From Calliphora vicina (lineage: Eukaryota > Arthropoda > Insecta > Diptera > Calliphoridae): a stretch of DNA of 64,000 nucleotides. Position 1 is the first letter of the stretch. Each line of letters opens with the position of its first letter. A program made the position numbers and the translations under genes. Below are positions 11,677 through 21,809 of the stretch, piece by piece. Under the pieces are notes generated by a model. It did not search any database, was not told the DNA's origin, and saw nothing but the letters and a program-made list of their open reading frames with translations. The stretch covers positions 131,516,226 through 131,580,225 of the forward strand of contig NC_088780.1 in assembly GCF_958450345.1 (NCBI RefSeq). Reading direction: 5' to 3'.

Positions 11677-12988
11677 AAGTAGCACTAACTTGATTTTTTT
11701 TTCAAACTCATTTCCAAATTCTGACTTTGATAATTTTTTGCGACCAGGTGGTTTGAGATAATGCCAAAAGCTTTTTACGAGTGATTTTGGAATTTATTAG
11801 AAATTAGAGGATGTTTTTCTACATTCACCGAAGAAATTCAAGGAAAAAAACGAAAATTTCAAAATTTAAACATAAATTATTTTAAACTATAAGAGATAAC
11901 TTAACTTACCTCAACACATAAAAAAGTGCACATCAAATGCAAACAAATGTCTTTAGAATAACGGTACATATGGACACACCACTTTTTCCCTTGCTTTGTA
12001 TATCAGGGTTAAGGTAGGGTCTGACAAGGCAAATATTTGATGCTTTAACTTCCCACTGGCTTTATTACAAATGTTCATTCATTGATTTCTGTCCATATTT
12101 GTACAAAGTACAAGCTGTACCTACATAGTTTTTCTAACCAGAGGTGGTTGACTTTGTCATTGTATCTCATCTTGTATTTTAACAGGATGGTCTCAAATTT
12201 CATTTTCCTAATAATCCTCCTCTACAATTCGATTATACAAAATTATTCAATCGGAACAGTAGTTTAGAGGATTCAGATTTATTAGCACTTTTTTGCGATT
12301 TGACCCACAGTGTGGCGGTGGATGGGAAAGATATTTTTGTCGTTGCTCAGTTCAAAATAATATTACACACTTCGTTGGTTTTGCGCGAAATACTGGAATA
12401 TTATAGCGACACGTTGCCTGCATCTTAAGTTAAATACCAGTAAACAAACAAAAAATTAAATGCAATTTACATATATTTGAAATAGTAACTGACTGTTCCC
12501 CCGGCTTTTTTCCAAAAAAAAATAAAACAAAATCCTTTCCTTTGGCATTTATTTTTTGCAAAACAACCACAACTGGCAGGACCCTTTCTTTATCATTATT
12601 TTGCAAATACGAATACAAGCTCTTTCTTCCTCGCAACAACACCTTTTTAGAATTGTTAAATGTTAATTTGAATGAATGCACGAACCCTTTTCACATAGAA
12701 GTCAGTCACGTTTTTACTAAATATTTAAATACTTTGTTATTTAACGATTCATTAATTTGTTTGAGCTTTTTTCGCAGTCACTTGTTTTGATTTCCTTTTA
12801 ATATTCGAATAATTTTTTTAAAATCTAATATTTCTTGCTTTAAAATTCAATTATTTTATTGAGTTTCTTTTGGATGTGTTCAAATATATTCAATAATTTT
12901 GTGACTGTTTGTTTATTTAACGTTAATAAAATTAAAAAAATAAGAAAATTTTCATTCAATATTTGTGTTTTGAAGTGTCAACCAGAAA

Positions 12989-15900
12989 ATGGATGCAAAA
13001 ACCCGTAGTGCTACCAAAGGAGCAAAAACTCCACTGCCATCTGAGAAGAAAAAGTTACAGGTGAGACTTTGGAAATTACCAAAATTTGAATCTTCAGATT
13101 AATGAACATAACAAAATGAATACATATTGTATTATCGCAAACTTGCACCGTAATCATGCGAAGTGAATGAATACATGTACATTAGGGATATTGTTATCTG
13201 AGTGCGAATCACTTGTTAAATCCAATTGTATATTTAAACTACAAAAGTCAAAATTTAATTAAATATTACATTTGTCTAATTACTTTAACCCCCATTAACA
13301 CGAAGTGTGGTTATGCCTTAACTAATAGTTATACTGTCGGTTAAAATTATTTTTGTAAAAAAACTGTCAGTATAACTATTAGTTAAAACATAACCAGACT
13401 TCGTGTTAAGCTGGGTTTCCGCATACACCGTAATCGGCGCCGATAACGAAAACTGATACTGAAAAACGTTGGTGTTCGTCACCGTCTCGTTTCTGAATTG
13501 TTTTCGTTTCAGTTGGAGGCGTTGCGGCATAAAACAGAAACGAAATTATTACGGTGTATGTGGAAACGAAGTTTACTGGGGGTACATTACATATATTACA
13601 TTTATTAACAACTAGCTTCACCCGGTGAGCTTCGCAACCCTAATCGTCTTAAAATTAAAAATGTGAAAATTGATTATAATTTTTAAACTAAAGGGCCTAG
13701 AGCGAAAATAATGGAAATCTGTGATCACTCATATTTTCCCCCAAAATTTTATTTTTATAACGAAAATTCCAAAATATCTAAAATTGCTTATAATTCGTCA
13801 ACTAAAGGGCATAGAGCGAAAATAATGGAAATCTGTGATCACTCATATTTCCCACCAAAATTTGATTTTTATAACGAAAATTCCAAAATATATAAAATTG
13901 CTTATAATTCGTCAACTAAAGGGCCTAGAGCGAAAATAATGGAAATCTGTGATCACTCATATTTCCCATCAAAATTCGGTCTTCATGAAGAAAATTCCAA
14001 AATATCTAAAATTGCTTATAATTTCTAAACTAAAGGACCTAGAGCGAAAATAATGGAAATCTGTGATCACTCATATTTCCCACCAAGATTTGAGTTTTAT
14101 AACGAAAATTTCAAAATATCTAAAATTGCTTATAATTCGTCAACTAAAGGGCCTAGAGCGAAAATAATGGAAATCTGTGATCACTCATATTTCCCATCAA
14201 AATTCGGTTTTCATGAAGAAAATTCCAAAATATGTAAAATTTCTAAACTAAAGGGCCTAGATCGAAAATAATGGAAATCTGTGATCACTCATATTTCCCA
14301 TCAAAATTCAGTTTTCATGAAAAAAATCCAAAATATCTAAAATAAGCGAAAATAATGGAAATCTGTGATTACTCATATTTCCCATCAAAATTCGGTTTTC
14401 ATGAAAAAAAAATTCAAAATATTTAAAATTGCTTATAATTCGTCAACTAAAGGGCCTAGAGCGAAAATAATGAAAATCTGTGATCACTCATATTTCCCAT
14501 CAAAATTCAGTTTTCATGAAGAAAATTCCAAAATATCTAAAATTGCTTATAATTCATCAACTAGGGCCTAGAGCGAAAATAAGGGAAATATGTGATCACT
14601 CATATTTCCCATCAAAGTTTTTAGTTTTCATTGAAAAAAATCCAAAATATCTAAAATAAGCGAAAATAATGGAAATCTGTGATCACTCATATTTCCTATC
14701 AAAATTCGGTTTTCATAAAAAAAATTCCAAAATATCTAAAATTGCTTATAATTTCTAAACTAAAGGGCCTAGAGTGAAAATAATGGAAATCTGTGATCAC
14801 TCATATTTCCCACCAAAATTTGAGTTTTATAACGAAAATTTCAAAATATCTAAAATTGCTTATAATTCGTCAACTAAAGGGCCCAGAGCGAAAATAATGG
14901 AAATCTGAGATCACTCATATTTCCCATCAAAATTCGGCTTTCGGCTAAAATTGCTTATAATTCAAAATATCTAAAATAAGCGAAAATAATGAAAATCTGT
15001 GATCACTCATATTTCCCATCAAAATTCGGTTTTCATGAAGAAAATTCCAAAATATGTAAAATTGCTTATAATTTCTAAACTAAAGGGCCTAGATCGAAAA
15101 TAATGGAAATCTGTGATCACTCATATTTCCTATCAAAATTCAGTTTTCATGAAAAAAATCCAAAATATCTAAAATAAGCGAAAATAATGGATATCTGCGA
15201 TCACTCATATTTCCCAACAAAATTCGGTTTTCATGAAAAAAAAATCCAAAATATTTAAAATTGCTTATAATTTGTAAACTAAAGGGCCTAGATCGAAAAT
15301 AATAATATAATATGATCACTCATATTTCCCATAAAAATTCGGTTTTCATTAAAAAAATCCAAAATATCTAAAATTGCTTATAATTCGTCAATTAAAGGGT
15401 CTACAGCGAAAATAATGTAAATCTGTGATCACCATATTTCCCATAAAAATTCGGTTTTCATGAAAAAAATCTAAAATATCTAAAATTGCTTATAATTTCT
15501 AAACTGATGGGCCTAGAGCGAAAATAATGGAAATCTGTGATCACTCATATTTTCCCCCAAAATTAGATTTTTTTTATTCATGGGTCAAGCTTACAAATGT
15601 ACTTACAATCAGTTAAGAAATAAGTAGTAAATTCACAACAAGAATATGTGGCTAAAAAAACCACAAAAAATATTGCCTTGTGTGGGAATCGAACAGTCAC
15701 ATTATTTGCTTGTGTTTGATAGTCAAGCTGCTAACTCACTGCTCCATGTACGAGTTATTTTATTGTAAGTTAACAATAGTTTTTACATCAACATATAAAT
15801 GAATATGATATGAAAAAAAAAATTAATGACTTTGACAGGTGGCGAACCACTAACCTCCCGTTTTCCAGTCAAACACACTAGATAGCTGTGCTAAATGCAA

Positions 15901-18900
15901 AAGTTCATTACCTGTATAAAAATAAGTACTTATTCTAGTAAATAAAATAATGTGCTGGATAACCACCACTCATTACAAAATAATGCATGAAATAACTAGT
16001 TGTCATTACAAAAATTCACAACATTTTTGCTGGGGCTGTGACCACTCATATTTCCCACCAAATCTATAATATCTTAGAAAACTATAGTTCAGCAGATAAT
16101 GGATAAACACTATTTACTTTGTATATGTGGTGTTACGCTCAATTTTACCGAAGTAAATTCAGAGAAGTATTGCTGCTTTAATGATAGTTCTCCAGATATT
16201 CCATTTTAAAACGATCGGTCCAGTGGTTTAGTTTCCTATAATGTACAAACAAACAAATAAACAGACATATGGATAAACACAAAATTCCTAATTTTACCCT
16301 TTTTTACTCATCTTTTGAAAATGTGCTTTCTAAACATGAGCTGAATTAAAAATGTTTCGTTTCAAAACAAATATTCAATGTTTTAAAACTAAAGGCACAA
16401 ATTTTTGCCGTTTTTTCCTTTTTTATCAAATTATTTTTGTTAAATGTAAAGTGATACCAAATCAAGTACGGCAGCAACAAAACACAGCTATTATTTATTA
16501 CAACAAAGTGGTTCCTGTATTAGAAAGTAGCTTTTGTTGACATTTAGCTAAGACACATGTTAAAAAAAGGTAATGCCAATAAAGGATTCACACTTCCGTT
16601 TTGCATTTTAAGAACGACCGTTAATTTTAAGTTTCTTTGTCATAAGTAGGGGGCGGATTTTCATGCATTTATTATTGGAAAATATGCGCCTAAAATATGC
16701 TTCAAAAAAATCAAAATATGACCTAAAAATTTAAAAAATATATATATATTTTTTAAATTTTTAGGTCATAAAATAATTAAGTATGGAATTCGAAATGTCC
16801 AAAAAAATACACAACACTGTTGCCAGCAGTTAGAACTCTTTAAATTATACCAGGAATTAAACAATTAAAGTTCTAAAACTATTTTTAAAATAATTTTTCT
16901 TCTGAAAAAACGATGGACGATATATTAATTGTAATATCTTGGTATGAATACTTGTTTAAAGCCATAATCTTTAGAGCTTCTCTATTTTGATCGTGCTGTA
17001 AAGTAGCATCCAACCTTAATTTTTATCACGTAATAACCAAGCAATTAAGCAATTAGTAAATGTATCCCTTATAGAGGGAAATAATATCTGATCACTTGGC
17101 TGACTCCAATTTATATATTTTGGGTCATTTGACGTGCTATTTGTAATGCAGAGAGAAGTCAATTGGTTACTTTATACATCCCATGGAATCTAGCATAAAG
17201 ACAATTATCACTTAAGTGTCTCTATGTAATCTATAGTGTCTCTAAGTTTTCCAAAATCACTAGTTTACGACAGTCTCGTAGAAATGACTGTCAGGAGCGG
17301 TAACTGTGTATGTGAATCTTTCGATAACGAAATCTCTTATAAATCGAATTTGCAATTAAAACAAATATGAATGTTTTTCGATACATTTAATGAATTTTTG
17401 ATACTTAAAAAAACTAAACTTTTTTGAAGAAAAATGTTTTGAAATGATAATTTTCAATTACTGTTAAGCAATGAAGAACTTAATGCCAGTTTCTCGATGT
17501 CGAAAGAAGTTAGTTAGTAAATGTTGTCTACTGCTATTTCTATAATAAATTCGACAAAAAAATTGTTGTCGAAACAATGTATTGCCCATTAATGACAAAA
17601 AAATATATTTTTATTAAAAATTGTCATAATATGCATATAAATATGCATTTTGAAGTAAAATATAACAAAATATGCATTATCAATAAAATATGCAAAAATA
17701 TGCACTAACAAATCGATGCCATTTTGCAGCAAAATGTGCGATTCGGATAGATAATTGGTCTACATTGTATTTGGACGTTCTAGAAAAAACATGCATTTGC
17801 ATATAAATCCGCCCCCTAGTCATAAGCGAGTACTTTGACTATAATTTTAACATGTGTTTTGTTAATGAAGCAAAGAGACAAAATACGTGTAAAAATGGTG
17901 AATTAACTTTAAAATCAATTTGAGTGCACAATGAAACATCATCGAGTGATCTTCAAGTATAAATAATTCTTATTTTTCTATGCATTCTTATTATAAATGC
18001 AATATTTAACATTTGCTCCAATAAAACGAAAGTGAGCAAATGTGTTAAGAACTCTATAAACTGAGTATTCTATTGACCGACTTGTGACTTTTGCTTTTCT
18101 TTAGTATTTTGGTACAAATTGCGATTGCACTTTGTTTCCGTAATGCAGTTTGCGCTCTACACTCCAGCGGGAAAAAGATGCAGTAAAGAGGCCTTCCTAA
18201 AGTTCTTATTTTGCATATACAAGGAGCGCTGTCACAGAATTCAATTTCGATCGAAAGTGGAATCAATGCCGTATTTCACTTCTTCAGAAAAATTAAAACG
18301 AAAATTTCTTTCGGAATGAAACCACTATCAGTTTTCAAAGTGTAATTGATATTTCTTTGTAATTATTTGTTTTTCTAAGGCAAAATCAATGTTTAAATAT
18401 ATATTTTTTTATACAAAAAAAATATTTAAACATTGATTAGGCTTAACTATGTTTAAAATTTTGATAAGTTACCCGGCCTAAAACTTTTAATCAATTTCTT
18501 TACCAAAAACTTCACTTTTGTTTTAATATAAAAAACGCTGCCAAATTAAAATCAGAAATACAGTGTTATTAAATATTTTTGGAAGTAATAAATTACACGG
18601 AATCTAAAGAACATAAAACGAAATCGAACGGAATTGAAACCATTCCGAACAAAATTTGTGACAGCCCTGATAATGTCTACATTAGAAATTCAATTAAAAG
18701 GCCTGGAAATCAAAGCCTAATTGAAGGTCTGCTGAAGCAAGCTTTGAAATATGGTTATTAGGAAAAATATTCTTAATGAATAAAACCTAAAGAATTTAAA
18801 AAAAATACTTCACGCGAACTTGAAAACATCATAACATTTGATTACTAAATTTTTAGAAGATTGTGTACCTTCTTCTTGTTTCAAAATAAAATTTATTATA

Positions 18901-20264
18901 AAGAGTTAACATATAGGAATAGTTGCATAACCAATCAATCATGTTTGAATTTTAAATAAAGATTTGTTAGAACATTTTTTTGTAATTCAGGGGGGTTACA
19001 AAAAAAAATTCGTTCGAATTTGTATGCTTTTTTAGAAGGATAAGCAACACCCTTCTTGAACTTAAGTGTGCTTTGTCTCATCAAAAATATTTTATTAAGA
19101 TTTTTGTAATACAATAATTAAATATGTTGCTAGTTAATAAAAATTAATTGAATGTCTCAATATTATTTATTAAGAAATGCAAATTCTCACACATTTATCT
19201 TTCAAGGACCAGAAACTTTCCGCAGATGAAAAGTCATGTATAGCCGAATTGAAGAAATTGTATTTGGAAACAATAAAACTAGATGTAGACTTGCAGCGCG
19301 AAATCTACAATCTTGAAAAATCATTCGAGAAGAAACACAATGCAATTTTTGATAAACGCACTAAACTATTAGAGTAAGTTTTAAAAACAACAAAATGAAA
19401 TTCATTTTAAAATTTATTAAATTCATTTTCTTAGCGATTTCAAAAATGTAGCCAAGGGTGGAGATGCAAAAGATGAAGGTCACAACATTAACAATTTCTG
19501 GCTGAAGGTCTTAAAATCATCCTATACGGAATTTATAAGTAAAAGGGATGAGAAAATATTGGTGGTAATTATTTGAAAGAACAATGAAATAATACAGTTT
19601 TAAAATTGTTATTATATTTACATATTACATATTTAGCATTTAAGCGATATACGTTCAAAACTTTATAATGAACCGGACGTAAAATTCGTTATTGAATTTT
19701 TATTTGAGCCCAATGAATATTTTTCTAATCGCATTTTAACTAAAACATATTTCCTTAACTGTTTGCCGGATATGGATAACCCTTTGTCTTATGATGGGGC
19801 CGAGATCTATAAATGTGAGGGTTGTGAGATTGATTGGAAGCAGGGATATAAGGAACATGATAAAAAAAGTAAATTAATTGAATGTGGTGAAATAAGTTTT
19901 TCGTAAAATTACTATCATTAATTTTTTGCATACCATTGCAGGTTTGACTTCATTTTTCGATTTTTTTGATCCACCTACACTACCTGATAATACCGAAGAT
20001 CCTACTTATGCTGATATTAATGTAAGTTTAGAAACCATATGATATTAATTATTTTAACTTATGCTTTGTTATTGGTTTTGAAAGGTAATTTTACAAAATG
20101 ATTTCGAATTGGGTTTCTATTTGAAAGAACGTGTTATACCCAAGGCTGTAATGTTTTTCACCGGCGAAATAGCCGATTGCCTAAGTTCTGATTCGGAATC
20201 TGATACCGATGATGAGGACACCGAAGGCAATCCAACTTCTGAATGTTTCCCAGCAGCTAAATAA
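12989..20264 (+). CDS. NAP-family nucleosome assembly protein, six exons
   Basis: This gene encodes a histone chaperone of the NAP1/SET family. Exons are 12989-13060, 19207-19373, 19435-19564, 19637-19868, 19942-20021 and 20085-20264. They join in frame to about 286 residues. All introns are GT-AG and the first is about 6.1 kb. The protein starts MDAKTRSATKG. It has a helical, probably dimer-forming segment in exon 2 and the NAP fold with the family hallmarks SFFDFFDPP and IPKAVMFFTGE. It ends in an acidic Asp/Glu/Ser-rich tail, as expected for histone binding. It is shorter than canonical NAP1 (about 370), so it may be a divergent paralogue like the fly testis NAPs rather than Nap1 itself. 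Exon 1 is tied to the rest only by its coding phase, ATG context and good donor. An AATAAA lies at about 20422. Intron 1 carries several transposable elements and a minisatellite. Confidence 0.85.
13295..13409. mobile_element. MITE hairpin in NAP intron 1
   Basis: TTAACACGAAGTGTGGTTATG is mirrored by CATAACCAGACTTCGTGTTAA, and the inner arms ACTAATAGTTATACTG and CAGTATAACTATTAGT also pair. The short loop makes almost the whole 115 bp foldable. Confidence 0.7.
13414..13567. mobile_element. second MITE hairpin, adjacent
   Basis: GGTTTCCGCATACACCGTAAT at the left is mirrored by ATTACGGTGTATGTGGAAAC at the right. It begins only four bases after the preceding hairpin, so the two inserted side by side or one provided the target. 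Confidence 0.65.
13690..15560 (+). repeat. minisatellite, 114-bp unit, well over ten degenerate copies
   Basis: Each unit contains AAAGGGCCTAGAGCGAAAAT, then ATGGAAATCTGTGATCACTC, ATATTTCCCA, an AAAATT block and AAAATTGCTTATAATTCGTC. The complete unit is 114 bp, a multiple of three. Several consecutive copies therefore stay open in one frame (13711-14028, 14053-14271, 14365-14571) with the peptide start MEICDHSYFP. Later copies carry deletions and truncated variants. It lies wholly within intron 1 of the NAP gene. Confidence 0.9.
15672..15752 (-). repeat. tRNA-like sequence 1 (pseudo-tRNA or SINE head)
   Basis: On the minus strand a box A-like TGGAGCAGTGAG is followed about 45 bases later by GTTCGATTCCC, a near-perfect box B. 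The stretch between includes TTGACTATCAAAC, placed where an anticodon arm would be. The arms do not pair well enough for a functional tRNA. Confidence 0.4.
15836..15897 (-). repeat. tRNA-like sequence 2 (pseudo-tRNA or SINE head)
   Basis: On the minus strand TAGCACAGCTATCTAG resembles a box A, TTTGACTGGAAAAC sits in the anticodon position, and GGTTCGCCACC resembles box B. Its middle is similar to that of the tRNA-like sequence 90-160 bp upstream, so the two may share an origin. Confidence 0.35.
16718..16769. repeat. perfect 52-bp palindrome
   Basis: ATGACCTAAAAATTTAAAAA runs through an alternating TA centre and is exactly mirrored to TTAGGTCAT, with no loop. Confidence 0.85.
17056..17230. 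repeat. dispersed segment shared with 58964-59154
   Basis: The two stretches share TGTATCCCTTA, ATCACTTGGCTGACTCCAAT, GCAGAGAGAAG, AATTGGTTACTTTATACATC and CACTTAAGTGTCTCTA in the same order and spacing. It lies inside the hAT-type element 16647-17818. Confidence 0.8.
18225..18669. mobile_element. MITE of the CAGGCCTGTCACA family, copy 1 (inverted)
   Basis: This degenerate copy runs from AGCGCTGTCACAGAATTC to TTTGTGACAGCCCTG, opposite in orientation to the copies at 37706 and 54772. It shares blocks such as CGAAAGTGGAAT, TTTCTTTCGGAATGAAACC, AATATTTTTGGAA and GGAATTGAAACCATTCCGAA. It is longer because a 55-bp hairpin (18384-18438) is inserted. Confidence 0.75.
18384..18438. repeat. hairpin inserted in copy 1 of the CAGGCCTG family
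   Basis: AATCAATGTTTAAATAT is mirrored by ATATTTAAACATTGATT across a short AT loop. The segment is missing from the two other copies. Confidence 0.65.
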
Positions 20265-21809
20265 TTAAAACAAAATCTTTAAATTAATGCTAATTATACA
20301 TATATATAGAGATTACAAACTTTATTATAATTATAATCATAAATCTGAAATTATTTTGATTTTAGGACATCTTCCAATTACTTTACATAATTTTTTTTGT
20401 TGATTTTGTAACGGTTTCAAAAATAAATTTTAGATTTAAAAAATAATAAAATAACAATAAAATTAAAACACATTTAACAGTTACACATGTTACTTTATAA
20501 TAGTAATTAATAATAAAAATAATATTGACATCATTTTGGAGGTGTGTGTGTGTGTACTAGGGGTGGGAGTGTGAGTTTTAAATATTTATTGCAAATAAAA
20601 TAATCCAAGTTTTCTAAAAAAAACTCAGTTAAGACAAAGTAAAACTAATATTAAAAATGGCTCTAAAAATGTTTGTTTACATTAATAGTTTATTTTACAT
20701 TGTTTTAATGTACTTTATGTATATAATATAGAAGTAAAAAGGAATTATTTAAAATTACTTGTTCCACATGCCAGGATGATGTTCAAAGCAACATCTTCAG
20801 CTAACGGATCAAACTGTTATCTGAAATAAAAATTATTAAAAATATTATTAATTAGTTATTCAATAAAATACAATACAAATATATTGTGCTTTTCTTTATT
20901 CCGTGTCACGATCTAGAAGGTACTCCGATGAGTCCATGTATCCTCATTTGAGTACCGTTAGTAAAAAATTAATAACTGATATAAAAAATACAGGCTGTAT
21001 GTTGTGTGGGGTCTGTTGCAAAAGTTTGTAGGTCATTGCATCAGTCAGTATTACTGACTGATTGTCAATATTTCGAATATACAAAATATCTGTGTCAAAA
21101 TAACATATGATTCAAAATGATACCAGTGTTTGTATTTATTCTGTATCGTTATAGATATCGTAGTCGATATAGCCATTTCCGCCTGTCTGTTGAAGTCAAC
21201 TTTCCGAAGCTTCGAAATAACTTGCATATCGTTGGTGTCATGTAGAAAGGCCCTAAGTCACATTTTTCACACAAATACACATCGTCACAAAAAATTTAAT
21301 GCAATAGTATCAGGAATAACGGTTTTACAATCAATTGGGTAAAGAAAATTACATTTTCATAATTACCTTCTATAAATATCAATTATTTGAGTAAAGGTCG
21401 TTTCTACATGAGACCAATGAAATATGATTCATGTATACTTTGGAGAAGGGTATATAAGATTCGGCACAGCTTAATATAGCACTCTTACTTGTTTTTAAGT
21501 AAATTTACATATTTGAAAAATTTGTGTGCAGATTTTGTATATTTGCAATTTGTATACATATTTTGTAAAGGAACACTAAATAGGTCCATGAGACATGTGC
21601 GACAGTTGATTTACATAGCTTGAATCAATGTATATATTTTAATATTGTCTTTTTTCTTACCTTATATTTCCTGCGTGCTCTGCGCACACTTGCATACATC
21701 AAATGTTTGGAAAGTTGAAAATATTTAAATGTCGCTTTATCGCTCTATTCCATTCCATCCATTTTTCAATTATTTTATAAAGATCATTTATTGTTGTCTA
21801 AATACGGTT
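20265..21809. other. intergenic between NAP and F-box genes
   Basis: This contains the NAP polyadenylation region and a short GT run at about 20544. The palindrome TCAGTCAGTATTACTGACTGA falls near 21041. A transposon-tail-like AGGGTATATAAGATTCGGC lies at about 21448. No gene was recognised. Confidence 0.5.

Larger units (their letters stand above)
13613..16285. mobile_element. composite repeat, possibly a non-LTR-derived element
   Basis: The left edge ACTAGCTTCACCCGGTGAGC and a right edge GATCGGTCCAGTGGTTTAG followed by ACAAACAAACAAATAAACAG resemble the two ends of insect repeats that I recall being linked to RTE-like non-LTR elements. Between them lie the minisatellite and two tRNA-like sequences. 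No reverse transcriptase frame is present. Treating all of it as one element is inference. Confidence 0.35.
16647..17818. mobile_element. non-autonomous hAT-type element with perfect 8-bp duplication
   Basis: Ends are TAGGGGGCGGATTT and its exact inverse AAATCCGCCCCCTA. The identical octamer GTCATAAG flanks both sides (16639-16646 and 17819-17826). TAGGG-type ends plus an 8-bp duplication are characteristic of the hAT superfamily. The 1172-bp interior has no transposase frame. It contains a perfect palindrome and a segment that recurs near 59000. It lies in NAP intron 1. Confidence 0.88.

Noticed and set aside
12430..12790. Overlapping frames on both strands upstream of the NAP gene
   Set aside because: They are mutually antisense, lack known motifs, and lie in AT-rich upstream DNA.
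13711..14571. Open frames of 68-105 residues beginning MEICDHSYFP
   Set aside because: They are read-through of the 114-bp minisatellite units and are confined to an intron. No start context or domain supports a gene.
13690..15560. CRISPR-like array of repeats
   Set aside because: The unit is repeated along its whole length with no unique spacers, and the context is eukaryotic.
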